Assembly (NCBI RefSeq): GCF_009789575.1
Contig: NZ_CP046908.1
Location: 3,563,001-3,627,000, forward strand
Direction: 5' to 3'
Origin: Stappia indica
GTDB lineage: Bacteria > Pseudomonadota > Alphaproteobacteria > Rhizobiales > Stappiaceae
Length of the DNA stretch: 64,000 nt
Position numbers and translations under genes: made by a program. Positions within the stretch are counted from its first letter, which is position 1, and every line of letters begins with the position of its first letter. Of the stretch, positions 17,526 to 27,560 are shown one piece after another. The notes beneath the pieces were generated by a model. The model was not told the DNA's origin, did no database searches, and worked only from the letters and a program-made list of their open reading frames with translations.

Positions 17526-17726
17526 ATGGAACTTGGTAATGTGAAGTGGTTCGACATCAAGGCCGGTATCGGCGAGATCGAGCCGAACGACGGCGACTAC
17601 GTCCACGTGGACATGGCGACGCTGCGCAAGTCGGGCGTTCCGAGCCTGAGCGAAGGCCAGCTGGTGGTCTACGACCTCGCCTATCTGCGCGGCCACACGG
17701 TCGCCGAAAACCTGCGCGTCCTGTAA
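17526..17726 (+). CDS. Cold-shock-domain-like protein with degenerate RNP1
   Basis: A 66-residue protein the size of CspA. The N-terminus (MELGNVKWFDIKAGIGEIEP) keeps the Gly-x-Val-Lys-Trp-Phe start of the cold-shock domain. RNP1, normally KGFGFI, is AGIGEI here, so both aromatic residues that stack on nucleic acid are gone. The RNP2-like segment reads DYVHVD and keeps one aromatic and the His. The domain continues through SLSEGQLVVYDL to a C-terminal strand. It is followed by two stem-loops, the second a clear terminator. Whether it still binds RNA is doubtful. Confidence 0.8.
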   Translation: MELGNVKWFDIKAGIGEIEPNDGDYVHVDMATLRKSGVPSLSEGQLVVYDLAYLRGHTVAENLRVL

Positions 17727-17762
17727 CGCGCCGGCCGGGACGACCCGGCCGAAGCCGACCTT

Positions 17763-17823
17763 TCACGCAAGGCTTGCGTGATGCGCGAAGCGCCGATGCC
17801 CGGACAAGGCACGGCGCTTTTTG
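17763..17823 (+). terminator. Stem-loop plus Rho-independent terminator
   Basis: An 8-bp hairpin TCACGCAA/TTGCGTGA (17763-17781) is followed by a second stem, AAGCGCCG..TGCC with GGCA..CGGCGCTT, and then TTTTTG (17788-17823). Confidence 0.82.
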
Positions 17824-17865
17824 CGTTTCCCGGGCATGTGCGTTTCCCAGGCAAGGGATGCTGCC

Positions 17866-19062
17866 TCAGGCCCCGGTACGGCGCGACAGACGCCACAGCC
17901 GCGCCATGGCGATGAGGCCTGCGGCGGGACCGAGCGCCAGCAGGGCCAGCAGCACCGGCCAGCCGGCCAGTTCTGCGACGACCGGGGCGGCCTGCACCGT
18001 AACGAAGGTCAGTGCGAAACCGATGGCCGTCTGCAGCGTCATCAGGCTGCCGGCCTGCTCCGGCGGGGCAAAGTCGGCGACGAGCGCCGAAAACTGCGGC
18101 GAGTCCGGCACGATCGAGGCGCCCCACAGCAGGAAGATCGCGGCCAGCAGCCAGACCGGACCACCGAAGCACAGGGCTGCGGCAATTGCGCTGGCGAAAC
18201 TGACCGCGAGCGCGATGATCGCCACCGTGTCCTTGCCGATGCGGTCGGCGAACCAGCCGCCGGCGATGCAGCCGAGCCCTCCGAGCGCGATGGCGGCGAA
18301 GGTGACGATGCGGGCAAGCGCCAGACCCTCGCTTTCGCCCAGGACCGGCACGAAGGCGGCGGCCATGGCCACCCCGGCCCAGGTCCACATGGCGTAGAGC
18401 TCCCACATGTGGCCGAAATAGCCGGCATAGGCGAGGCGGATGCGCCGGTCGGTCCAGGCGCGGCGGATCACCGCCGGATCGAAGCGCGGCGAACTTGCGT
18501 GATACGGCCCGAGGCGGACGGCGAGCGCAAGGATGGCGGCAATGAGCGAGGCGGCGGAGGCGATGAGCACGGTCGCCCGCCAGTCGGCGCCGCCGCCGAG
18601 CGCGATCACATGCGGCAGGGCCGAGCCGAGCGTCACCGCGCCGACCAGCAGGCCGACGAGAAATCCGCGATCCCTCAAGCCCCAGCCGACCGCGATCTTC
18701 ATGCCGACCGGATAGACGCCGGCAAGCAGGGCGCCGGTTGCGACCCGCACCAGGATCGCTCCCGTGCCGCCGATGGGCAGGATCAACAGTGCCGCGTTGA
18801 CCAGGGCCGCAAGCGCGGCACAGGCGGCGAAGAGCCGGCCGGGATGCAGCCGGTCCGGCAGGCCGAGAATGGCGGAGGCGAGAGCGCCGATCACGAACCC
18901 GATCTGGACGGCGCTCGACAGCAGCGCCTGGCGCACCGGGGTGATCGGCCGCTCGGCCAGCATTTCGGGGAGGATCGCGGCGGAGACGAACCACAGCGAC
19001 AGCGCGGCGATGACGGCAAGGGCCAGCAGGGAAAGCGAGCGGGTCTTGGGCGCAGGGAGCAT
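17866..19062 (-). CDS. MFS transporter
   Basis: A 398-residue inner-membrane protein with about 12 hydrophobic helices, the standard size for a major facilitator. The loop after helix 2 reads LGLPDRLHPGRL, a weak form of the MFS motif A; the second half has GGWFADRIGKDTVAI, a clearer motif-A repeat. The direction of transport and the substrate are not readable. I start at the ATG before LPAPKTRSLSLLALAVI; the frame is open upstream and no strong ribosome-binding site decides it. It is divergent from glpK across 215 bases. Confidence 0.85.
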   Translation of the reverse strand: MLPAPKTRSLSLLALAVIAALSLWFVSAAILPEMLAERPITPVRQALLSSAVQIGFVIGALASAILGLPDRLHPGRLFAACAALAALVNAALLILPIGGTGAILVRVATGALLAGVYPVGMKIAVGWGLRDRGFLVGLLVGAVTLGSALPHVIALGGGADWRATVLIASAASLIAAILALAVRLGPYHASSPRFDPAVIRRAWTDRRIRLAYAGYFGHMWELYAMWTWAGVAMAAAFVPVLGESEGLALARIVTFAAIALGGLGCIAGGWFADRIGKDTVAIIALAVSFASAIAAALCFGGPVWLLAAIFLLWGASIVPDSPQFSALVADFAPPEQAGSLMTLQTAIGFALTFVTVQAAPVVAELAGWPVLLALLALGPAAGLIAMARLWRLSRRTGA

Positions 19063-19277
19063 GGCGGAGCGGCGGCCGGTCGGGAGGCTTGCCGGCGATC
19101 CGGCGGGAAGGCAGTCTGGCGAGAGTATCAGCGGCCAATGCCGGCGTCGATTCTCTCCGATTGCTTGCGCGCTTGCGAGCGCGCCCGAAAAGCCTCTGTT
19201 CAATCGTCTGGTTTTTTGTTTCGTTTGAGTGTGGATTTGGGCAATAAGGAAAGAAAGCGAATATTCGGAGGAAACGG

Positions 19278-20774
<1,497 letters not shown>

Positions 20775-20816
20775 CGGGCCCGAAGGCGGCTCAGCCGTTC
20801 AGGGCGATGTGAAAGG

Positions 20817-20856
20817 AGAGCGCGATCCCGAAAAGGGGCCGCGCTCTTTTCGTTTT
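20817..20856 (+). terminator. Terminator after glpK
   Basis: AGAGCGCG (20817-20824) pairs with CGCGCTCT (20840-20847), followed by TTTCGTTTT. Confidence 0.75.
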
Positions 20857-20900
20857 GGCCAGGTCCATCCTCGTCATTTCCGTTGACGTCATCGGCAGGC

Positions 20901-20910
20901 AAGATATCTT
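20901..20910. promoter_or_regulatory. Palindrome upstream of the MarR-GNAT gene
   Basis: AAGATATCTT is a perfect 10-base palindrome 32 bases before the start of a MarR-family gene, followed by TTGACGAAAG. MarR proteins usually bind such A+T-rich dyads in their own promoters. Binding is inferred. Confidence 0.45.
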
Positions 20911-20942
20911 GACGAAAGCAACATGGTCAGGAGATCGGCAAC

Positions 20943-21881
20943 ATGCCGGGATCGTCGGTGCATGACGAGGACGTTGCCGCCGTCCGTCAGTTCAATCGCT
21001 TCCACACACGGCTGGTCGGTGCGCTGAACGAGCGCATGCTTGCCACCGACTATACGCTCGCCCAGGTGCGCATTCTCTACGAGCTCGCCAACGCCCGGCC
21101 CGATGCACCGCCGTCGGCACGAGACCTCGGCGACGTGCTGCAGATGGATGCCGGCTATCTCAGCCGGCTGCTGTCGGGCCTGGAAAGCGACGGGCTTCTG
21201 GTCCGCACGCCGTCACCGGAAAACGCCAAGCGGCTGGCGCTGGCCCTGAGCGAGCGGGGCCGGGAGGTCTTCGCCGGGCTGAACGAGGCTTCGGCACGCG
21301 AGGTCGCCGCGCTGCTGGCGCCGCTGTCGCAGGACGAGCGCAGCCAGCTCACCGGGGCCATGACGCGCATTCGCCGGCTTCTCGGCGACACGCCCGACAC
21401 GCGCACCTTCATCCTGCGGGACCCGCGCCCGGGCGATCTCGGCTGGGTGATCCACCGTCAGGCGGCGCTCTACGCACAGGAGTACGGCTTCGACTGGACC
21501 TTCGAGGGGCTGGTTGCAGAGATCGCCGGCAAGTTCGTCGCTGAGTTCGATCCGGCGCGCGAGCGCTGCTGGATCGCCGAGATGGAGGGCGAGGTCGTCG
21601 GCTCCGTCTTCGTCGTGCGCCAGGACGACGAGGTCGCCAAGCTGCGCATGCTCTATGTCGATCCGGCTGCGCGCGGGCGCGGGCTCGGCCGCGCGCTCGT
21701 CGACGAGTGCCTGCGCTTTGCCCGTGGCGCCGGCTACCGGCGCATGGTGTTGTGGACCAACGACATTCTCGTCTCCGCCCGGCGTATCTACGAGGCGGCA
21801 GGGTTCGAGCTGCTGGAAGAGGAGCGCCACCGCAGCTTCGGCCAGGACCTTGTCGGCCAGATCTGGGGACGCAACCTGTGA
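20943..21881 (+). CDS. MarR regulator fused to GNAT acetyltransferase
   Basis: 312 residues in two parts. Residues 1-150 form a MarR winged helix (DYTLAQVRILYELAN, then LQMDAGYLSRLLSGLESDGLL). Residues 155-312 form a GNAT domain with the acetyl-CoA loop LYVDPAARGRGLGRALVDECL and a typical end (ARRIYEAAGFELLEEE). This fusion is known in proteobacteria. It probably senses a small molecule and acetylates it or a relative. The stop overlaps the GTG of an EamA exporter (GTGA), which suggests a joint resistance or export role. Confidence 0.9.
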   Translation: MPGSSVHDEDVAAVRQFNRFHTRLVGALNERMLATDYTLAQVRILYELANARPDAPPSARDLGDVLQMDAGYLSRLLSGLESDGLLVRTPSPENAKRLALALSERGREVFAGLNEASAREVAALLAPLSQDERSQLTGAMTRIRRLLGDTPDTRTFILRDPRPGDLGWVIHRQAALYAQEYGFDWTFEGLVAEIAGKFVAEFDPARERCWIAEMEGEVVGSVFVVRQDDEVAKLRMLYVDPAARGRGLGRALVDECLRFARGAGYRRMVLWTNDILVSARRIYEAAGFELLEEERHRSFGQDLVGQIWGRNL

Positions 21882-22792
21882 ACGGGCCGGTCCTGGCCTC
21901 GATCTTCACCGGCCTGCAGGTCGGCGCGACCCTGGTGGCGAGCGAGGCGGTGGTCGCGGAGGTCGGGGCGGGGCGGCTGGGTTTCCTGCGCTACGCCGTC
22001 GCGCTGCTGATCCTCGTGCCGGTCGCGGTCCTCTCGTCCGGCACGCCGGTCTCGCGGCGCGACATGCTCCCCGTCGCCCTGATCGGCATCGGCCAGTTCG
22101 GCGTGCTGGTCGCGCTGCTCAATGTCGCCGTGCTGCATACAGGCTCGCCGCGCGTTGCGCTGGTCTTCGCGACGTTGCCCATCGTCACGCTGGCGCTCGG
22201 CCTGCGCTTTGCAGCCGGACGTGTCTCGCCGCTGGAACTTGCCTCCATCGTGCTGTCGGTCGTCGGCGTCGTCTTCCTGCTGGCGGGTGAGGCTCTGACC
22301 GGGCGCATGTCCGCCTCCGACTGGATCGGCGTCGGCTGCGCGGTGCTGGCGACGCTCACCGGCGCGCTGTGCTCCCATCTCTACCGGCCGTATCTGCAGC
22401 GCTGCGGTGTCGCCAAGGTCAGCGTCATCGCCATGCTTGCCTCGCTGCTGCCGCTCGGTGTCATGGCTCTTGTCGAGGGGCAGGGCCTGCCGATGGCCGC
22501 CTGGTCGCGGCAGACGCTGGTGCTGGTCGGCTTCGTCGGCCTGTCGAGCGGTGTCGGTTTCCTGCTCTGGCTCTATGCGCTGAGCCGGCTGCAGGCCGCG
22601 GTGGTGACGGCTTTCCTCGGGCTCAGCCCGGTGACGGCGGTGATCCTGTCGGTGCTGTTCCTGGGCACGGCGCCGACAGTGACGCTGGCCGTGGCGATGG
22701 TGCTGGTCATCGGCAGCCTCGCCGCGACCGCCTTCGCGCAGCGTCGCGGGCGCAAGATGTCGCCGCTGCCGGCGGGAGGCGGAGGCGGGTAA
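21878..22792 (+). CDS. EamA/DMT-family transporter
   Basis: A 304-residue membrane protein with about ten hydrophobic helices in two repeated EamA halves (FLRYAVALLILVPVAV near the start; the second half contains SGVGFLLWLYALSRLQAAVVTAFLGLSPV). Such proteins export metabolites or amino-acid derivatives. The GTG at 21878 overlaps the MarR-GNAT stop by 4 bases, so the two are coupled. A hypothesis is that the GNAT domain modifies the compound that this protein exports. Confidence 0.88.
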   Translation: MNGPVLASIFTGLQVGATLVASEAVVAEVGAGRLGFLRYAVALLILVPVAVLSSGTPVSRRDMLPVALIGIGQFGVLVALLNVAVLHTGSPRVALVFATLPIVTLALGLRFAAGRVSPLELASIVLSVVGVVFLLAGEALTGRMSASDWIGVGCAVLATLTGALCSHLYRPYLQRCGVAKVSVIAMLASLLPLGVMALVEGQGLPMAAWSRQTLVLVGFVGLSSGVGFLLWLYALSRLQAAVVTAFLGLSPVTAVILSVLFLGTAPTVTLAVAMVLVIGSLAATAFAQRRGRKMSPLPAGGGGG

Positions 22793-22934
22793 GGATGCCC
22801 CTATAAAGTGCATTACGTAGAGTTTTTTCTCCATAAGATTGCAAAATAGTCCAGATAGGGTTTGAATACATTCCGGCCATGCCGCGTGCAGAGGCCTAAA
22901 GTGTTTAATCATATGTATTTTCTGGAGACGATCC

Positions 22935-23657
22935 ATGTCCGCAATCAGCCATTCCTTGCCGTTGATGCCTCTTCCGTATGTTGGACTTCCCTATGTCGAC
23001 GATGTCGAGCGCTTCGACGAGATGGGCGATGCGCCGCTGTTCTCGGCTATCGCCGACACCCTGATAGAAACCGGCTTCGACGACACGTTCGGCGTCTGCC
23101 TGTTGCACGTCCACTTCACGCTTGGGTCCGGCGAAGTGGTCTGGGAGAGCTACGACCGGCGCGCCAACACGCTGTCGACCGGTGTCTGTTCGCAGGCCTC
23201 TGTGGCGGCCCGCGGCGGGTTGCCCACGTCCTGGCGGTTCCTGGACGGCCGCTGGTTGCCGCTTTCCTTCGCCGGCCACGGGCTCAGCGAGGCGGACCTG
23301 TCGCGGGCTGCCACCGTGATGGAGAGGATCGGGCGATTGCTGGAAGACGCGGGGCAGGCAGGGCGCTTCGGCCTCTGCCTTGCGCAGGGCGGGTTGCGCT
23401 CCTGGCCGTTGCGGATCCACGTTGAGCGCACCGACGAGGCCGATCGCCGCCAGATTCTGGCACCCGAATGGCTACCTCTGCGCGACCGCGGTCAGGATCT
23501 CGATACGTCCTGGACCTTCCGCCCATCGCTGCTGGCGCGCGCCGGGATCGTCAGAAACTCCGGCAAGCGCTGCCGCACCAAGTGCAAGACGACCTGCCTT
23601 GTCGGGAGCGTCCACGGTCCCTGGCATGAGGGAAAGACGCACGAATCCGGTGCGTGA
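22935..23657 (+). CDS. Protein of unknown function with C-x3-C-x3-C tail
   Basis: I do not recognise this 240-residue protein. It has no signal peptide and no membrane segment. The N-terminal third is hydrophobic and rich in Pro and aromatic residues; a central segment contains a likely helix (SRAATVMERIGRLLEDAG). Near the C-terminus is a basic, cysteine-rich motif with Cys213, Cys217 and Cys221, followed by His-containing residues; it might hold a metal. A GGAG site precedes the ATG. The 142-base spacer upstream (22793-22934) is strikingly A+T-rich for this genome. Coding is supported by codon use and start context. Confidence 0.7.
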   Translation: MSAISHSLPLMPLPYVGLPYVDDVERFDEMGDAPLFSAIADTLIETGFDDTFGVCLLHVHFTLGSGEVVWESYDRRANTLSTGVCSQASVAARGGLPTSWRFLDGRWLPLSFAGHGLSEADLSRAATVMERIGRLLEDAGQAGRFGLCLAQGGLRSWPLRIHVERTDEADRRQILAPEWLPLRDRGQDLDTSWTFRPSLLARAGIVRNSGKRCRTKCKTTCLVGSVHGPWHEGKTHESGA

Positions 23658-23802
23658 CCTTGGGGGCAAGGAGGCTTCTGCGGGCTGGCGATGCCGGCAC
23701 TGGCTGCTGGCGGGATTGTGAAGGCCTGCCGTTTGTTTGGTCTTTCGGCCCGGTTGCCGGCCGTGCTTGACTGGAGGTCCCGGACGTTCAGGAGACACGG
23801 CC

Positions 23803-24579
23803 ATGCGCGCATTCGCCTGCCTTGCCCTTTCCCTCCTCGTGGCGCTTGCCGCGCCGGTGCGCCAGGCGGGGGCCGAGGAGCTCGACCTGGAACTGGTGCT
23901 TCTCGCCGATTCCACCGGCTCCATCGACGACGCGGAAATCCGCTTCCAGCGGCAGGGCTATGCCGACGCGATCACCGACCCGATGGTGCTTTCCGCGATC
24001 CTCGACAATGCCTACGGCAAGATCGCCGTGACCTATGTCGAATGGGGCAGCGACGTTTCGCAGGACGTGGTGGTCGACTGGATGGTCATCGACGGACCTC
24101 AGGCGGCGCAGGACTTCGCGCAGAAGCTGATGGCAGCGCCCCGCCGCGCCTTCGGCCGCAATGCCATCGGCTCGGCCCTGCTCAAGGGCAAGCAGATGAT
24201 CGAGGGCAACGACTACACCGGCCTGCGCCGGGTGATCGACGTCTCCGCCGACAGCGCCAACAGCTGGAACGGGCCGCCGCTGGAAACGGCGCGGGCCGAG
24301 GTCGTCGCCTCCGGCATCGTCATCAACGGTCTCGCCGTTCTCTGCCGCCACTGCTCGGGCCGGCCGGTCTATTACGACCTGGAAGCAGCCTTCGCCGAAC
24401 GGATCATCGGCGGTCCGGGCTCCTTCGTCGTCTCTGCCGATTCCACCGCAACCTTCGCCGATGCGGTTCGCAAGAAGCTCATTCTGGAAATCGCGGCGAT
24501 CCCGCCGCAGCGCAATCTCGCGGCGCTCGAGGGCCCGAGCGTGCGCTTCGGCGCGGCAGGCGGGACGGCGGTCGACTGA
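23803..24579 (+). CDS. Secreted DUF1194 (VWA-like) protein, copy 1
   Basis: 258 residues with a signal peptide (about residues 1-23, ending in Ala-rich sequence before EELDLELVLL). The mature part is a von Willebrand A-like fold: LLADSTGSIDDAEIRFQRQG holds a metal-ion site of the D-x-(S/T)-x-S kind, and RRVIDVSADSAN follows. This is DUF1194, a family common in Hyphomicrobiales with no known function. A GGAG site fixes the start. A longer paralogue lies at 49920-50792. Convergent with the epimerase-like gene. Confidence 0.85.
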   Translation: MRAFACLALSLLVALAAPVRQAGAEELDLELVLLADSTGSIDDAEIRFQRQGYADAITDPMVLSAILDNAYGKIAVTYVEWGSDVSQDVVVDWMVIDGPQAAQDFAQKLMAAPRRAFGRNAIGSALLKGKQMIEGNDYTGLRRVIDVSADSANSWNGPPLETARAEVVASGIVINGLAVLCRHCSGRPVYYDLEAAFAERIIGGPGSFVVSADSTATFADAVRKKLILEIAAIPPQRNLAALEGPSVRFGAAGGTAVD

Positions 24580-24589
24580 CGCTGCGGCT

Positions 24590-25456
24590 TCAGCGCCAGC
24601 CGTCGCGGTGGAGCGTGGTCAGCGCGGTCCGGTAGTCGGGATAGCGGAACGTGTAGCCGAGCTCCCGCTTCACCCGTTCGTTGGAGACCCGCTTGTTCTC
24701 GCCGTAGAAGGAGCGCGCCATCGGCGACAGCTCCGCCGTCTCGAAATCCTGCTCCGGCGGCGGCGCAACGCCCAGCAGCTCCGCCGCATAGGCGACCACG
24801 TCCTGCGGCGGCGCCGGCTCGTCGTCGGTGACGTTGAAGATCCGTGTCGTCGGACCAGCGCCGATTGCCGCTTCCAGCGTGCCGGCGATGTCTTCGACAT
24901 GGATCCGGTTGAACACCTGGCCCGGTTTGATCAGCCGCCGGGCGGTGCCCTTCTCGAAATTCATGAAGGTGTTGCGGCCCGGCCCGTAGATGCCTGACAG
25001 GCGGAAGATCTGCACCGGAATGCCGTGCCTTGCTGCAAAGGCGAGCCAGGCCTCTTCCGCCTCGACCCGCTGGCGCGAGCGCCGCGATACGGGCCGGCAG
25101 GGCGTTTCCTCGTCGACCCAGCCCCCGTCGTGATTGCCGTAGACGCCGACGGTGGAGAGGTAGCCGATCCAGCTTGGGCGCGCGGCGGCAAGGTCGGCGG
25201 CGTGATGGGCAAGCACCGGGTCGCCGGTCTCGCCGGGCGCGATGGAGACGAGCACATGGGTGGCATCGGCAAGCGCCGCGCGCACCCCGTCGCTGGGCGC
25301 GGTGCCGTCGAAAAGAACAGGCGTAATGCCCCGCTCGGCAAGCCGTGCGGCCTTCTCCGCGCTGCGGGTGGTCGCCGTGATCTTTTCGCACCGGCTGGAG
25401 ATGCGCCGGACGAAGGCGTCCGCCGAATAGCCGAGACCGAAGACGAAAAGGCGCAT
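24590..25456 (-). CDS. NAD-dependent epimerase/dehydratase-like protein (YeeZ type)
   Basis: 288 residues with an N-terminal Rossmann fold (RLFVFGLGYSADAFVRRI). It keeps the SDR-like segments YLSTVGVYGNHDGGWVDE and FRLSGIYGPGRN, placing it in the extended short-chain dehydrogenase group close to E. coli YeeZ. The active-site Tyr-x3-Lys is not clear. Substrate unknown. An AGGAG site lies 8 bases before the ATG. It heads, or is separate from, the two RNA methyltransferase genes transcribed in the same direction just upstream. Confidence 0.82.
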   Translation of the reverse strand: MRLFVFGLGYSADAFVRRISSRCEKITATTRSAEKAARLAERGITPVLFDGTAPSDGVRAALADATHVLVSIAPGETGDPVLAHHAADLAAARPSWIGYLSTVGVYGNHDGGWVDEETPCRPVSRRSRQRVEAEEAWLAFAARHGIPVQIFRLSGIYGPGRNTFMNFEKGTARRLIKPGQVFNRIHVEDIAGTLEAAIGAGPTTRIFNVTDDEPAPPQDVVAYAAELLGVAPPPEQDFETAELSPMARSFYGENKRVSNERVKRELGYTFRYPDYRTALTTLHRDGWR

Positions 25457-25481
25457 GGGGCTTGCTCCTGAAAGGATCTGG

Positions 25482-26330
25482 TCAGGTGAGCGACAGGTCG
25501 CCGCGGCGGATCTCGTAGAGCATCACCGCGGTCGCGACGGCCAGGTTGAGGCTGTCGGCCTGGCCCGCCTGCGGGATGCGGGCGAGGGCGCTGCAGGCCT
25601 CCGCCATCTCCTGCGGCAGGCCGGACTGCTCGTTGCCCATCAGCAGCAGCGCCGGGCGGCGATAGTCGATGGTGCGATAGTCGGACGAGCCCTTGAGATG
25701 GGTGCCGACGACCGTGCCCGGCCAGCGGGCAGCGAGCTCGCGAAAGCCCTCGCGGGTGAGACGGGCCAGCGGCACATGGAACAGCGAGCCCATGGTGGCG
25801 CGCACCGCCTCCACCGCAAAGGGATCAGTGGTGTCGCCGACCAGAAGAACGCCCGACGCACCGACCGCGTCGGCGGTTCGGATGATCGTGCCGAGATTGC
25901 CCGGATCGCGCACCTGGTCGAGCGCCACCCACACGCCCTGCGGCGCGGCAACGAAGGCCTTCTCCAGCGCGGAAGCGGAGAGCAGGCGCTGTCCGTAGAC
26001 GCCGACGACCATCTGCGGATTGTCGCGCCGGGTCATCGCGGCCAGCACGGCGGTGGAGACCTCCAGGATCGTGGCGCCGCGCGCCCGTGCGGTCGCCGCG
26101 ACCTCGCGCGCCGGGGCGCTGTCGCGCGCCTCCGGGCCGAGCACCAACATGTCGACCTCCCAGCCGGCGGCCAGCGCGTCGGTGGCAAGCTTCAGCCCCT
26201 CGGCGACGAAGCGCCCGCTCTTCTGCCGGTGCTTGCGCTGGGCGATCAGCGCCTTGATGTCCTTGACCAGCGGGTTGGAGAAGGACGTGACCTGCTTGAC
26301 CTGTCCGGGGCGCGGGATGTTCGTGCTCAT
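25482..26330 (-). CDS. TrmH/SpoU-family RNA 2'-O-methyltransferase
   Basis: 282 residues. An N-terminal substrate-binding domain (VKDIKALIAQRKHRQKSGRF) precedes the knotted SPOUT catalytic domain. The three SpoU motifs are visible: NLGTIIRTADAVGASGVLLV, ALLLMGNEQSGLP and DSLNLAVATAVMLYEI. It should methylate a ribose 2'-OH in rRNA or tRNA. The ATG at 26330 overlaps the stop of the upstream methyltransferase (ATGA), so the two RNA-modification genes are coupled. The exact nucleotide cannot be told from sequence. Confidence 0.92.
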   Translation of the reverse strand: MSTNIPRPGQVKQVTSFSNPLVKDIKALIAQRKHRQKSGRFVAEGLKLATDALAAGWEVDMLVLGPEARDSAPAREVAATARARGATILEVSTAVLAAMTRRDNPQMVVGVYGQRLLSASALEKAFVAAPQGVWVALDQVRDPGNLGTIIRTADAVGASGVLLVGDTTDPFAVEAVRATMGSLFHVPLARLTREGFRELAARWPGTVVGTHLKGSSDYRTIDYRRPALLLMGNEQSGLPQEMAEACSALARIPQAGQADSLNLAVATAVMLYEIRRGDLSLT

Positions 26331-27391
26331 GAGGCGCTCCAGCGGCTGTAGAGCGAGGTGGAGAGCGCGCGGCTGCCGCCCTCCTCGCGCAGCACCAGCT
26401 CGCCGGAGGCGAGCACGCCGCCGCGCCGCGAGAGGGTTTCGGCCATCAGCTCGTGCAGCGACAGGAAGCTCGCCCGGATCGCATAGGCGGTCAGCACCAG
26501 GAAGTCGGCCTCCGGTGACAGGATCTCCTCGATCATCGGCATCAATGCCGGCAGGCTCTCGTAGAGGTCCCATACTTCGCCCTTCGGGCCGCGGCCGTAT
26601 TTCGGCGGGTCGAGCAGGATGCCGTCGTAGCGGTTGCCGCGCTTGACCTCGCGGGCGACGAACTTGACCGCGTCCTCGCAGATCCAGCGCACCGGCAGAT
26701 CGTCGAGCCCGGACATTGCCTGGTTCTCGCGCGCCCAGCCGATCGCCTTCTTGGAGGCATCGATATGGGTGACCTCGGCCCCGGCCGCGGCCGGCACCAA
26801 GGAGGCAAGGCCGGTATAGCCGAACAGGTTGAGGATGCGCATCGGCTTGCCGCCGGCGGCCTTGCGTGCCGCCACCCGCTCGGCCATCCACTGCCAGTGG
26901 GCCGCCTGCTCGGGAAACACGCCGACATGGCGGAACGACATGAAGCGGCCGAGGAAGTGGACGTCGTGAAACCGCATCGGCCAGGTCTCGGGCAGATCTC
27001 GGTTCAGCCGCCAGCGGCCCGGCCCGTCGTCCTCGTCATTGCCGGTGAAGACGGCATCGGCGGACAGCCAGCGCTTTTCCGGCAGGCGGGGCGCGCCCAT
27101 CGCCTGGGGCTCCGGCCGGTCGACGACGATGCGGCCGTAGCGCTCCAGCTTGCGGCCGTGCCCGAAGTCGAGCAGCGCGTAGTCGTCCCAGCCGCGTGTT
27201 TCCAGGATCAGCGGCCAGCATGCGGCCGGCGGCTTGCCGGCAGGGGCGGGAGTGGGATCGGAGCCGGGCATGGCGGGACGAACGGACACGGGAACGGGCT
27301 GCCTTTTCGAACGGCCCGGCGCCGGGCTGGGCAAGATCTGGCGGCGACCGTCGGGCGGATCGCCGTTTCCGTTGGCCTTAGGGCGGTTCAT
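26327..27391 (-). CDS. Class I SAM-dependent rRNA methyltransferase (RlmI-like)
   Basis: About 354 residues. The Pro-rich N-terminus is followed by a domain with ALLDFGHGRKLERYG, then a Rossmann methyltransferase with ILNLFGYTGLASLVPAAAGA (motif I), THIDASKKAIGWARENQ (motif II) and LLDPPKYGRGPKGEVWDL (motif IV). The DPPK form is shared with RlmI/RlmK-type enzymes acting on 23S rRNA. I use the ATG at 27391. Starts at 27421 or near 27271 are also possible because the N-terminus is poorly conserved. Translationally coupled to the TrmH-type gene. Confidence 0.85.
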   Translation of the reverse strand: MNRPKANGNGDPPDGRRQILPSPAPGRSKRQPVPVSVRPAMPGSDPTPAPAGKPPAACWPLILETRGWDDYALLDFGHGRKLERYGRIVVDRPEPQAMGAPRLPEKRWLSADAVFTGNDEDDGPGRWRLNRDLPETWPMRFHDVHFLGRFMSFRHVGVFPEQAAHWQWMAERVAARKAAGGKPMRILNLFGYTGLASLVPAAAGAEVTHIDASKKAIGWARENQAMSGLDDLPVRWICEDAVKFVAREVKRGNRYDGILLDPPKYGRGPKGEVWDLYESLPALMPMIEEILSPEADFLVLTAYAIRASFLSLHELMAETLSRRGGVLASGELVLREEGGSRALSTSLYSRWSAS

Positions 27392-27560
27392 GGCGCGGGT
27401 CAATCTCCTCGCGCGGCCCATGCGCTGCTGCGCTGCACCAAAGAGAAGTTTGTAGCTGATTTTCTTTCAAGCACTTGAAAGGTGTGACCGGCTTGGCCAA
27501 GCTTAGGGAAAGGGTCGGCGTTCCGCAGGGCGCGCGCCGAAGAGAGGGATTGGCGTTTCC

